From positions 1,339,423-1,403,422 of the forward strand of contig FJOG01000010.1 of NCBI GenBank assembly GCA_900073065.1: a stretch of 64,000 bases of DNA, in the 5' to 3' direction. Shown here in pieces: positions 33,079 through 43,173 of this stretch. The number at the start of each line of letters is the position of its first letter. The first letter of the stretch is position 1. Below the pieces are notes generated by a model. It worked only from the letters and a program-made list of their open reading frames with translations, searched no databases and was not told the DNA's origin. A program made the position numbers and the translations under genes. The DNA comes from Phialocephala subalpina. Taxonomy: Eukaryota; Ascomycota; Leotiomycetes; Helotiales; Mollisiaceae.

Positions 33079-36000
33079 ATGTCGGACTCCGTGCCATTGA
33101 TCGCGTCGGAGCCATTATCACCAACAACCGAGCTCACCGCCATCCGCACTGAGCTGCAACTCCTCAAAAACCACGCAGTCGAACTCGGAAACATCATCCA
33201 AAACCAAAACTCCCAAATTAGTCAATTCGAAACATACTTTAACAATGAGCGTCAAACCCTCGCCACCTACCAAGATGGCCAGAGTCAGCTTCTCCAACGT
33301 AGCCATGATGAAGGGTTTGAGCGTTTGAGAGAACGAGATGCGCTCCTCCAAGAGACGATCAGATTGGAGAAGAAGCTTGAGGAGGACAATGTCGAGTGCA
33401 ATGCTCATATTGGAGACTTGACGCGACAGAACCAAGAGCTGAAGGAAGCGCTAGAAAGAGAAATTGCCGAACATCGCGATTCCAACGCGGACTTGCAGAG
33501 TTGTCTCTCGGGGATCGATGCCTCAACCCAGACTGATCGCGACCACCATGTACGAAGCGATTCCGGAACCCAGAGCTCAGAGCCGACAATCGACGTCTTG
33601 GTCTTCAACCGTGAAACGAAGAATATCAGCTACAAGCAAATTACATCCGCAGACTACCGATCAGAATTTGAAAAATATCAAGAACTCATCCTCCAACACG
33701 AAGACACCATCTCACAGTTGCAAGAACATCTCGCGCACGCGGTCAAAAACGCGAAAGTCGCCCGCGCATCTCGAGAACAAGTTTTGGATGCCATGGAAGA
33801 GATGGAGACGGCTGCTGAAGAAGCAAATCAAGCAATTGCTAACGGACGTGCTAGCCCAGAAGTCCAAGCTGTGAACTATCTTAAGCAATTGAAGGCGTGC
33901 CAGGAAGAGCTTGCGACGAAGAAGACGATAATGGGAGAGGCGATGTCGATTGCTCACAGAGAGGCGGCTGAGGCGTGTGCTGAGCGTGATTATACGCGAG
34001 CAGAGCTGGAGAAGCTACTAGCTGTGAAAGGTGGAGATGACTGTGAGGAGAAGTTGAAGAAATGCGATGATAAGTTAAAGAAAACATTCCAACGGGCGGA
34101 GGAGCACAACGCAAGATATGAGAAAGCCGCCAAGCTGGTCCTTGGAGCATATCGTGAGCACGACCAGCTGAACGCACAACTCGATGACAAAAGAGCGAAG
34201 ACAGGCCCAGAAACTGCAGAACAAATCTCCTTCGAACAAGAAGCGCTCGACAATGCCGTTCAGCAGTTGATCAATTACCAAGAGCAGCTTGCCGACTTAA
34301 GGGAGAGGTACGAGGCTACGGTCAACGATTCGAACGCCGCACGTCTCGGACTCGACCAAGCAATGCTCGAGATCGAAAGACTCGAGGACGACGAAGGTCT
34401 CCGCAATTGTTTTGAGGAGTTAACCAAAACCCGCGAACAGCTTGCCAACCTGAGCGAGGTGTACGAAAAGTCCCTCAACGATTCGAACGCTGCACGCCTT
34501 GGACTCAATCAAGCAATGCTTAAATTCGAGGGGCTTGAGTCCCAAGCTGCTGAACAGGCGAACGACGACGAACAGCCTTTTATCAAAGATTGTCCAGAGC
34601 ACCTAATGCTATGCCACGGCAACCTTGCAAAATGCAACGAAGACAAAGAAAAACTAGGGGGACTGTATGAAAAGGCCATCAACAGTGCGAACGGTGCCCG
34701 GAAGGAAAGAGACGACGCTCTCGAGAAGCTCGAGAAAGCGAACAAGAATCTAGAGGCCATGATCCGCGGAACACCAAGTGAGAGCTCCGCCCTCAGAACA
34801 TGCGAAAAAAAACTCCTGTCTCTCTGCGCACAACTCAACGTCGCGAACCAAAACGCGCAAGTAGCAAGAGTTGAAAGAGACCAAGCAATCGAAGCCCAAA
34901 ACCAAAGTATACTCGATAACGAAAGCGTCACCACGGTGGGCTCGGATCAAGATACCCTGACTTCAAACGGGAGTGATGACAATGACCCACTCCCAGACTG
35001 TGAAATCAAGTTCGAAATCGCACAGACGGCACCCGATAACACGATCGAAGAACTGAATCAAGCACGCCGGGGCCTTGCCGAAAGAACAGCTGAGCGTAAC
35101 GGCGCTGCGTTCCGGGTCCAGGTTCTTGAAGCTGGAGCACTCGAGGCTCAGGATCGCGAATTAGCGCTTCAACAAATGCTTGACGAAGAGCGTGAAGGTG
35201 ACAGTTTAGCGGTTACGCTTGAAGAAGAGTTGTATGATTGCGGCACTAATTTGGAAGCTATGACTGACGAGAGGGATGCTGCGGTTGCGGAAGTTGAGAG
35301 ATTGAATGCGCAGGTTATGGATTTGGAGATGGATGTTAGTGTTATTCGTGCCTTTTCGGTGAGTCGGGGTCAGGAGGCGGCGAGGTTGGAGAGCGTGGTG
35401 GAGGATATGGAACGGGAGAGGGAGAATTCGGCCGCGGAGGTGGAGCAGCGGAAGTATGAGGTGGAGAAGGTACATGCTGAGGAATTGGAAAGGGCTCTCG
35501 ATACTGCGGAGGCGTCCAACGAGAAACTAGAAAAGACTACCAAATACACGTCTAAGAACTTGAAGAAATGCAAGGAAGAAAATACAGCAGTTGAAGCTCA
35601 GATCGAAATACTGACCCAGAACAACAATGCCCTTGCAGCACAAACGGGTGTTCCGCAGGCCGCTCTGGACGATACCATAGCGCAGAGAGACGAAGCTCAA
35701 CACCAATTAGAAGAACTAGAAAAGAAGCTCAAAGCATGTAGGAGTGAAGCACGCAATTATCACACGACCGGAGTTGAGCTGTTCGAGACAGCGAATAAGC
35801 TAAGGAGGGAGCGGTACGAAATTAGCCAGGAACGAGAAGAATGTCGCGAGGCCTTGAAAGCGGAGAAACAGAAAGCCAAAGAAACGTCAGAAACTGCCCC
35901 AGCACAAGAGCAAGATCCGACCCAGCATCCGCGCGAGAGATCAAATGCGCCATCACCCGAAACCTCGACAGCAGCCAAGGCGGTCGATACTCTCGAGACC

Positions 36001-36189
36001 CTCAAGGATTTCATGACACGGCTGACTCCAGGCGATAGTCGCGAGAAAGCAGCTCCTAGACGAAGCACACGATCAACGCGTAATCAAGCTCCTGATTATG
36101 ATGTTGGCCCTGCACCGAGGGAGACAAGGAGCCGTAAGCGGAAGGCTGCGAAGGGGGAGGGAAGCGGATCTGTGAAGAAGAAGAGATGA
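33079..36189 (+). CDS. Long coiled-coil protein with nuclear-type basic C-terminus
   Basis: Single-exon gene. The frame is open from 32992, but the start at 33079 (TTTCACCATGTCGGAC) has the better context, giving 1036 residues. From about residue 15 to 930 it is almost continuous heptad-type sequence rich in Glu, Lys, Ala, Leu and Gln. Internal repeats are visible: QLADLRERYEATVNDSNAAR (about residue 400), QLANLSEVYEKSLNDSNAAR (about 451) and LGGLYEKAINSANGARKERD (about 525), each leading into a similar LDQAMLEIERLE-type segment. Shorter repeats carry NAKVARASREQ and NAQVARVERDQ. The last 80 residues are Pro/Ser/Thr-rich, then basic (RRSTRSTRN, RSRKRKAAKGEG, VKKKR), a likely nuclear localisation signal. 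No motor, ATPase or hinge domain, so it is not an SMC or myosin. A structural role at nucleus or chromatin is inference. Confidence 0.85.
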   Translation: MSDSVPLIASEPLSPTTELTAIRTELQLLKNHAVELGNIIQNQNSQISQFETYFNNERQTLATYQDGQSQLLQRSHDEGFERLRERDALLQETIRLEKKLEEDNVECNAHIGDLTRQNQELKEALEREIAEHRDSNADLQSCLSGIDASTQTDRDHHVRSDSGTQSSEPTIDVLVFNRETKNISYKQITSADYRSEFEKYQELILQHEDTISQLQEHLAHAVKNAKVARASREQVLDAMEEMETAAEEANQAIANGRASPEVQAVNYLKQLKACQEELATKKTIMGEAMSIAHREAAEACAERDYTRAELEKLLAVKGGDDCEEKLKKCDDKLKKTFQRAEEHNARYEKAAKLVLGAYREHDQLNAQLDDKRAKTGPETAEQISFEQEALDNAVQQLINYQEQLADLRERYEATVNDSNAARLGLDQAMLEIERLEDDEGLRNCFEELTKTREQLANLSEVYEKSLNDSNAARLGLNQAMLKFEGLESQAAEQANDDEQPFIKDCPEHLMLCHGNLAKCNEDKEKLGGLYEKAINSANGARKERDDALEKLEKANKNLEAMIRGTPSESSALRTCEKKLLSLCAQLNVANQNAQVARVERDQAIEAQNQSILDNESVTTVGSDQDTLTSNGSDDNDPLPDCEIKFEIAQTAPDNTIEELNQARRGLAERTAERNGAAFRVQVLEAGALEAQDRELALQQMLDEEREGDSLAVTLEEELYDCGTNLEAMTDERDAAVAEVERLNAQVMDLEMDVSVIRAFSVSRGQEAARLESVVEDMERERENSAAEVEQRKYEVEKVHAEELERALDTAEASNEKLEKTTKYTSKNLKKCKEENTAVEAQIEILTQNNNALAAQTGVPQAALDDTIAQRDEAQHQLEELEKKLKACRSEARNYHTTGVELFETANKLRRERYEISQEREECREALKAEKQKAKETSETAPAQEQDPTQHPRERSNAPSPETSTAAKAVDTLETLKDFMTRLTPGDSREKAAPRRSTRSTRNQAPDYDVGPAPRETRSRKRKAAKGEGSGSVKKKR

Positions 36190-36587
36190 GGAGGGAATTC
36201 TTGTTGCGATCTGTGTAAAAGTCGGATTTATTTCCTTTGGTATTTTGGTTTAAGTGTAACGACTGCATAATGGAGATGCAATCTCTCACGTTCACCTTTG
36301 AAATACTGTTGTCGCTCTCGAACCTTTGAAGTGACGAGAAGGACCTGGGACAACACGTGACTTGACTGTCTCTCCTCCCCGAGAATCGCACCGAGCGGGG
36401 AATGCCTGGGTGTAACATTTGGTTAGACCTGTGCTTCAGAGAATTGCGTCAAGCCAAATCCTATCTGCCGATTCGTTCCTACCAAATCTCAAGCTTACTT
36501 GCCTAAAGATCGGCCGCCAATCAGCTCCCGAGCATCGCATAACAAGCTTCAACTAGCGTGGGATGCACAGCGAGCTTCAACATCATT

Positions 36588-36596
36588 TCTATAAAT
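36588..36596 (+). promoter_or_regulatory. TATA-like box of methyltransferase 1
   Basis: TCTATAAAT about 70 bp before the ATG at 36659, a typical distance. Confidence 0.4.
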
Positions 36597-36658
36597 GCTG
36601 TCTGCTTCTGCATCATGAATACTAAGAGGTGAAGCCACAGAGAATCGTTTGAGCCATC

Positions 36659-37617
36659 ATGGAGAAACATTACAGCTTGGCCATGGTCCAAGATGCGAAA
36701 GAGGCTGAAAGGTGATCCTTATTCGTGGTCATATCAGGGCAAACCATGCTGACCTCATCTCAGACTACGCATTCAGTACGAGTGGTTAAACAACGTCCTA
36801 GGATGCAAAATTCACCCCAGCATCTCACTTCCACATTCCGGCCCAAATCTAAGCATCGCAGACGTCGGGACAGGGACGGGAATATTCCTCTTGGATATCG
36901 CGAATGATTTCCCTGCTTCAGTCCATTTCCACGGTTTCGACATCACCGATGTCCACTTTCCCGACAAGGAATTCCCAAAGAATGTATCGTTTCACCAGCA
37001 TGATATGAGAGAACCTTTTCCTGAAGAATTCATTGGGAAGTTTGACCTTGTCAATATTCGACTAGTTGTACTAGGTTTGAAGGGTAACGAATGGGAGCTG
37101 GCAATGAATAATTTGATCGCATTACTGAGTATGACTTTCAAATCCTCCAAATAGTCACTCAAAGCTACCTTTAGTGAAATTCTGAGCTGACTTTTATGTA
37201 GAACCAGGTGGACATCTTCAATGGCTTGAACCTGACCACAGCAAGTCTCGGATTCTGAATAACAAGCCTGGCGCCCCGGCAAATGCAACCAGGGAGCTTA
37301 TTAAACACACGAATCAGTGGTTCACAGAGCATGTTCCCATAACAGGGGATAACCTATCCGACCTCTTCCGCCGAAATGGACTGGAAGTGGTTACTGAAGA
37401 TATCTTTGCCAATGATCGCCTCAAGCATGAGTCAGCTTATCATACGCCGATGACTATCCAAGCTGCTGGAAACATTGCCATGAAGTGGCGAGCCAGTCAA
37501 GGCAAGATTTCGAAGGAGCAGGGAGATGAATTGATCAAGATGGCGTTGGAAGAGACGAAGAACGGGGACGTTTACCTGCATTCTGACATGAATATCGTTA
37601 TTGGGAGGAAACCATGA
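36659..37617 (+). CDS. SAM-dependent methyltransferase 1 (class I)
   Basis: Predicted 277-residue enzyme that transfers a methyl group from S-adenosylmethionine; substrate unknown. Three exons: 36659-36711, 36764-37128, 37202-37617, with introns of 52 bp (GTGATCC...CATCTCAG) and 73 bp (GTATGAC...TTATGTAG). Splicing yields EAERLRIQYEWLNNVLG and ALLKPGGHLQWLEPDH. The SAM-binding motif I is IADVGTGTGIFLLDIA (about residues 49-64), followed by FHGFDITD and then the acidic/Arg motif FDLVNIRLVV. The KPGGHLQWLEPD block is typical of fungal small-molecule methyltransferases found in secondary-metabolite clusters. It converges on methyltransferase 2, whose stop is only 85 bp away. No signal peptide. 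Confidence 0.9.
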
Positions 37618-37702
37618 GCACATGTGTAAAGAAAGGAGAGTTACATACATTGGTAGCCATAGCTTACCATATACTAACGGTTTGTTAACTACCGATGTAA
37701 AC

Positions 37703-38634
37703 CTAAGCACTATGATCGTCGCCGGCATCAAATCTCTTGATCACAAAGACAAGAGGCTTCGTTTCACCGACAAAGTCCTTCACCCTTTCAACATCAATCC
37801 CCACATCCTCCCATTCTACCAACTTCCCCACCTCGATCTCCCATCTCGTTCCCGACTCACTGCAAAGTTGCTCCCACAATGTTCTCCAAGTCTCTCCATC
37901 ATGCATATATGATCCAGTGTGCCCTTCGTAAGCTCCATGCAGTCTTCCTGGAGTCATCCCTGCATGTTGTCCTGCCACAATTGTACCCGGTTTCGATAAC
38001 GCAATAATTTGACGCAGAGCCTTGAACTGCGTCTCCCAATCCCATTGATGCAGAAGATTCGCAATCCAGATGACATCCACATCCCCTCTCAAACTCGTAA
38101 CAACCTCATTTTCACTCTCATCTAACTTCAACAAATCCGCTTCAAAGAATGTAGCATGGAAACGATCCCGGTCTCGATACAACTCATACCCTATGTCCCA
38201 AAAGGACACGATATCCATCGCATACAAATTCTCTGATAACGCGCCATCGAAGACTAGTCGTCGAAGGTCTTGTCCTACGAAACAACCGATGTCGAGGAGT
38301 TTGTGATGGTGCATAAGATTGCTTCTCAGAAGGGAGAGGATCTGTTTGTATGCCGGGGAGAAATTGATGGTTGGCGTGAGGAAGGTTCCCATTCCCGTGC
38401 ACGGGTAGGAGCGGATGCACCATGCTTTGTCTCGCTGTTTGAATAGAATTAGAAGGCTTCGAATAGGAGATTGAGAGTGAGACTGACGATTGTATGCACG
38501 TGAGAGATGGTATCCTTTGGTGGGATTCCGGCATAAATTTCGAGAAAGTAGTGGACCTGTGGGCTCTTAGTCTGGATTAGGACAGAAATGTTAGAGACTA
38601 ACTTCAGGGGTAACTTTATCTGATATGTCGGCAT
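37703..38634 (-). CDS. SAM-dependent methyltransferase 2 (AusD-like class)
   Basis: Predicted 292 residues. Exon 1 is 38634-38488 and exon 2 is 38434-37703, with a 53-bp intron (GTCAGTC...CAAACAG) joining ISHVHTI to RDKAWCIRSYPCTG. Motif I is LLDIGCFVGQDLRRLVFDG, then LYAMDIVSFWDIGYELYRDR, then the VIWIANLLHQWDWETQ segment and LSKPGTIVAGQHAG. This set, especially the Gly-Cys-x-x-Gly-Gln-Asp-Leu-Arg motif and YELFRDRD-like block, resembles the fungal methyltransferases of meroterpenoid pathways such as AusD, which act on carboxyl or hydroxyl groups; that is from memory of the family, and the substrate here is unknown. No polyketide synthase or terpene cyclase is present in the window, so a cluster is not shown. 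Confidence 0.9.
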
Positions 38635-39311
38635 GGTACCATGGCACGTCTTTTGACTGAGAGTAGGATGGTTCTGAGGAATTTTGCCCCGCCATCTGCA
38701 AGTGCGGGGTAGTTCAAGGGTGGGTAGCCGTGGAAATAGCAGCTCAATGTGAACAATGATTTAGGTCTCAAAATTCCCGAAAAATTGGTGCATCCTGGAG
38801 AAAGCTGTCGTGCTTGGCTTTTTTTTGCAAGAAAATGCTTGTGGTGGAATTTCCTCCCTCTTGTACTGTACAACATGTCCGACCTCAGCCGGCGGCCGCG
38901 CATTGCGTGATTCCGGGCATGATCCGAAATTTGAAAGCCTATTGGCTTCATTGAGATCACATCGAACGACCTCACGAATGTGAGAAACTGGGCTGGTATA
39001 CGACTTGCTAAATTCTAAGTCTGCTCTCACTATTTGTCCGAGCTCACGGAGAGTTCGCTTAGAGCCTCCGGCCCCTTTTCAAAATTGACTGAAGAGAAAC
39101 TTAACGCATACTTGGAGTATAGTACTGTTTCAACAGACAACAATTCGTAGATACCGTGTGTTCTATTGGCTTTATACTCAGTTTCATTTCTTCTCCTGGG
39201 TTGCCTGTATATAATAGGCGGTCGTGGATCAATGTAATCGTCCGAATTTGGCGATTTATCAAACCTCATCATGCCCCAAATCAGGTCAGAGCTCAGCAAT
39301 CCACCCTTGGT
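38635..39311. other. Intergenic, no supported gene
   Basis: Promoter of methyltransferase 2 and 3' flank of the HeLo-like gene. Two overlapping minus-strand frames (38616-38975, 38761-39030) have no features. Confidence 0.5.
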
Positions 39312-41996
39312 TCAGCCGTAGACCCGCGCTCCTCTGTCTGGATTCCGAAAGATCTCGAAACAGTTTGCACCGAATCTCATCAACCATAACCGAGCCGAAG
39401 TCATCCACTTCTCCGCGTGCTGTGAAGAGGTTTCATCCGACGAAAGCATCACATCGATAAATAACCTCGTTGCTCGGAGCCCTTTAGAAGGGTCTTTGAA
39501 CTCCCCGTGCCTCGTCTTCTTGGCCTTGTCGATCTTGGGATCTTCACACGCTCTGATCAACTTCTTCATCTTGTCGAATAACCGCTCCCCGCTTTCCACG
39601 AAATTGTCAACCATCTCGCGGTCCTCTCTCAACCTGATGCGTGGCATGCATTCTTCTGCCTGCTCTACCGAAAACGACACATCGATCAAAAGAATCCACA
39701 ACTCGCCGGCCGTCTCTGATAATGTACTTGCTGCTCCGTGGTAGTGGACAGTCCAGTCATAGATCCATTTCCCAAGAGAATCTGCATCCATCACGCTTCC
39801 GAATATCATGATTGGTTCTCGCGACGGGTCCCAATTCTTGAGTGAGTAACCCGTGGGGATCCTGTGCTTACGAGCATCGGCTTCTGTCGCGATTTTTCTG
39901 ACAGGTATCGAACGTAGCTTTGTCAAGGGCGTTGGCTCATCAGGCGCAAATCTCGACCGTGCCTTTCCGCTCGCTGTCACGATGTAGGCTCGAGCAAAAG
40001 CCCTTTCCACCGCTTCGAGGCCCCAACCTGGCCCCGGCACAGGTGGTGGTGAGCGTCGTCTCGTGGCATACTCCCCATTAGTGTTATATCTGGGCGAGAA
40101 GGAGCCCCCTGGCGAGGGATACCGGAATACCGGGCTTTCCGATCTGCGCCTAGGTGTTGGATTGTATGGCTCAGCGGGTTCGGCTACTCGGCCTTGTACA
40201 ACGAGGTTGGGAGGTGTTCCAGTTACTGCAACCCGATTTCCGTCTTTGTCGTACGCAAAACTTGGTAACCCGGGACCGACATAGAATTCATCCCCAGAAA
40301 TAGGAACGACAAAGACCTGTCCATCGTGAATGACCTCATCCCAGTACGAACCACAGCTGTGATCGCGCATCGTAATATGGCGACGAACAAACTCGAGTGC
40401 CTGTTCTAGATCGCGAGGACAGACCCAGAATTCCGCCTCAGATTGTTGGTGGGTAGGGTATTTCTTTTTATCTTCAGGACATTCAGCTGAAGCTGACTTT
40501 GGGGCATTTGTACTTCGCTCTGGGGAGGGTTGAAACTCCGCGGAACTCCATTCCTGGGCTCGATTGAATACTCGGCTCCACGAGCCATCTGGATTGCCGA
40601 TGAAGACCGAGCCAGGGCTCTTTCCTGCACCCTCTGGTCGGTCAGGTTGGCTGAAGTGGGGCGGAGTTTCGACCCGTGCTTCCTTCCCCTTACCACCATC
40701 TTCACCTTCCATTTGAGTTTGGCCCCCCAAGAATTCAGAGAACATACTCTCGGGATTACTAAAGCTAAATCCACCGCGGCCATCAGCACCCGGACTGAAC
40801 TCGTAGTGGAAGCTTCTTTCGCTTCCACTAGGGGCATCGCTGACGTTGAGTTCAGGAGCTTGGGTCGTGCCAGCTTGGCCCCTCAGGAACTCGGAGAATA
40901 TACTCTCTGGGTCGCTGAAGCTAAAACCCTCACCGCCGCCCTTGGTGCTGAAATGGAAGCTTTTTGCTCTTCCGCCAGCCCCACCGTTGAAGTAAAATCC
41001 AGCTGGCGCGCCTGGTCCGTCAAAACTTGCTGCCTGCTGACCAAGGGCAGGCTCTAGATCTGGGGATGCTGTATTTGATGCTGTATTTGATCTACTCATC
41101 TCTCCCGGTGCTTCGTCCATGTCAATCTCTTTGCTTCCTATATCTGGCGTTGATGGCGTCTGTGGTGGCGTTGACTGTCCTACTTGTTCTGATACCTTCG
41201 GCAGCCTTTCATTTGACTTAATATTGTCCGAAGAGATATTGGGATTATTGAGAGCATCATTGTCAATGTCTTCCTCGGCATTGTCGACGGAAAGTTCATC
41301 CAGTGCTCCACGATTTCCAAGTTCTTTCACGTAATCCTTGATGAGAGTTTTGTGCTTTCTCCAGACATCACTCGAGTAGCCGTCATTGACCAATTCGCGA
41401 CGGAACTCCTTCCAAAAAGCCTTATCATCGTTGGCATACGATGTTAGGACCGACCCCTCCTTGTGTCCAGCATTGGCCTGCATGGAAGCAGTAACCCAAT
41501 TAACAGAGCGTCGCACAGCCCTAAGCTCTTCACTATGGTTGACCATATGCTCTTCTACCTTTCCGAGCGATCCAACTGTCGATAAGTTCAGAAACATCGT
41601 GAGAACATTCGTATGTGTCGACAGCTCCAGCCTGATCTTACTCAGGTCTTGCATCTCTCCATTTCCAAATCTCACTTTCTTCCAGAACTTTGTAACCCTC
41701 CTCTTCTCTTCCGACAATCCATTGTACTTCTCCAAGATACCATTCAGCACTTTCAGCACCTTGTTGCAATGTTCGACGAGCGTCGCAAGCTCATGTTTCT
41801 GTTCGGCATTGTCTGACTTCAGGATGGACTTCGGTTTCGTAACTTCGCGCTGCAGCAATCGCAGAACAATTTCCAAACTGGTTACTTCTCGTGTGAGTTC
41901 ATCGTGAGCACCGCAGGCGCTGCGAGCGCCGGACACGACCTTCGAAGCAAGTTGTGTCAAGGCGATAAAGTCTCCGATCGAGAAGCCGAACGACAT
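39312..41996 (-). CDS. HeLo-like N-terminal domain protein with two DNAJ-type G/F (DIF-like) motifs
   Basis: Single-exon gene; start chosen at 41996 (MSFGFSIGDFIAL), 894 residues, rather than 42026, because family members begin with this motif. Residues 1-170 match the fungal helical N-terminal domain (Pfam Helo_like_N type) known from STAND and cell-death proteins: FSIGDFIALTQLASKVVSGA, LEIVLRLLQREV, and a helix of regularly spaced Leu ending in ILEKYN. A second helical block follows (FWKEFRRELVNDGYSSDVW), then a disordered acidic/Ser-Thr region. At 357-372 and 409-425 are two near-identical segments, GFSFSDPESIFSEFLRG and GFSFSNPESMFSEFLGG, each preceded by a Gly/Phe-rich stretch. The C-terminal 380 residues look folded but are unassigned (EFWVCPRDLEQALEFVRRHI, VDNFVESGERLFDKMKKL). 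No NACHT, kinase or J-domain was seen. A role in self/non-self or stress response is inference. Confidence 0.8.
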   Translation of the reverse strand: MSFGFSIGDFIALTQLASKVVSGARSACGAHDELTREVTSLEIVLRLLQREVTKPKSILKSDNAEQKHELATLVEHCNKVLKVLNGILEKYNGLSEEKRRVTKFWKKVRFGNGEMQDLSKIRLELSTHTNVLTMFLNLSTVGSLGKVEEHMVNHSEELRAVRRSVNWVTASMQANAGHKEGSVLTSYANDDKAFWKEFRRELVNDGYSSDVWRKHKTLIKDYVKELGNRGALDELSVDNAEEDIDNDALNNPNISSDNIKSNERLPKVSEQVGQSTPPQTPSTPDIGSKEIDMDEAPGEMSRSNTASNTASPDLEPALGQQAASFDGPGAPAGFYFNGGAGGRAKSFHFSTKGGGEGFSFSDPESIFSEFLRGQAGTTQAPELNVSDAPSGSERSFHYEFSPGADGRGGFSFSNPESMFSEFLGGQTQMEGEDGGKGKEARVETPPHFSQPDRPEGAGKSPGSVFIGNPDGSWSRVFNRAQEWSSAEFQPSPERSTNAPKSASAECPEDKKKYPTHQQSEAEFWVCPRDLEQALEFVRRHITMRDHSCGSYWDEVIHDGQVFVVPISGDEFYVGPGLPSFAYDKDGNRVAVTGTPPNLVVQGRVAEPAEPYNPTPRRRSESPVFRYPSPGGSFSPRYNTNGEYATRRRSPPPVPGPGWGLEAVERAFARAYIVTASGKARSRFAPDEPTPLTKLRSIPVRKIATEADARKHRIPTGYSLKNWDPSREPIMIFGSVMDADSLGKWIYDWTVHYHGAASTLSETAGELWILLIDVSFSVEQAEECMPRIRLREDREMVDNFVESGERLFDKMKKLIRACEDPKIDKAKKTRHGEFKDPSKGLRATRLFIDVMLSSDETSSQHAEKWMTSARLWLMRFGANCFEIFRNPDRGARVYG

Positions 41997-43173
41997 CGGG
42001 CGTTGACAGGCCCGCAGATACCGCAACAGCGACCGCGAACCCTCAGATGTGTGTGAATGGCTTCATCGAGACATGATAGAGAGTTTTCATGTCTATCCAT
42101 CGTCGGTAAAGGTTGAAAATGCCTGGCACAGCCTCGAATTGAATGCTGCACACGAGTTGAAGTCAGCCTCAGCGGCTGGGTGCATCTTGACTAGACCTTG
42201 TTTGGTTAGTGAAGTGGGGTCGAGGGAGGTCTCCCAATACGGTTATACAGCCGAATACAGCATCCTCTCCCCTTTCTCTTAAGCGAGGAAAAGGGTTTGT
42301 CCCGTGGCCTTCGAGAGGAGTTCTTGTTTGATGACGATGAAATTGCAGCTGATATTAAAAACGAAATCGACTGTTTGGAACAATCTGGCTTACGGTCTGA
42401 TCCGCAAGGCGAAAATGGTATCCACCGCGTTTGGTTGGCGAGGTGGACCAAGAATTTACTGAGTGATCAGATCCAATCAATTGATTGAAAACAAGCGTTC
42501 GAGTTGGATACTAGTAATTCAGCGCGCCCACGCGCCGACCACTAGAAAATGTGCAGAGCTTTATCCTGCCGGCAGAATCATCTGAAATTATTGTGTGATT
42601 TTGAAGGGTGTAAACGGGGTTGATTCTTCTAAATCTACGTGAGAAGTCCTCTTATGGAAGGAGCACCGGAGCTTCGAACTAGCTGACAAAGAAAACGTGA
42701 TGTCACGTGCTGGATATCACAATTGGAAGCCGGATTCTCCACGTGATGAGATAGGAGGAACGAAATCAAGGGCCAACTCAATGGGAAGGTGGAGTGGATA
42801 GCATCACCACGCGTGCCGCCAAGATCCCTGGAGAGATTCATACAAAGATAGTTGAGTTCTCCTCATAATAATGCCATTTCGGTGAAGGAATTGCTGATGG
42901 GTGATGTGCACGTGATTACTGGAGCTCATGTGGCTGCGCGGTGTGATTTAATTAACGAGGAACTGCGTCATGAGGAACCTCAGCTCACCGTCAATGGGAT
43001 TGTGACACGTAACAGTAAACCTATTCAGATTTAATTTGGGGCGAGCATGATTGAAAGACCGCGGAGAAGAATGTCACCTATAGCCAAACAGAGGAGAAGG
43101 TAAGGCATTGCATTGGAGAGTCAAAGGTGTCCGTCCTTATGATTGGACGATTCGTCTTGCTGTCTACGGCCTA
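41997..43173. other. Intergenic, no supported gene
   Basis: Only short open frames. Holds the promoter of the HeLo-like gene (next to 41996) and the 3' flank of the HD/kinase gene. Confidence 0.5.

Noticed and set aside
40530..41057. 175-residue plus-strand frame inside the HeLo-like gene
   Set aside because: Antisense shadow of an 894-codon gene with clear domain sequence.
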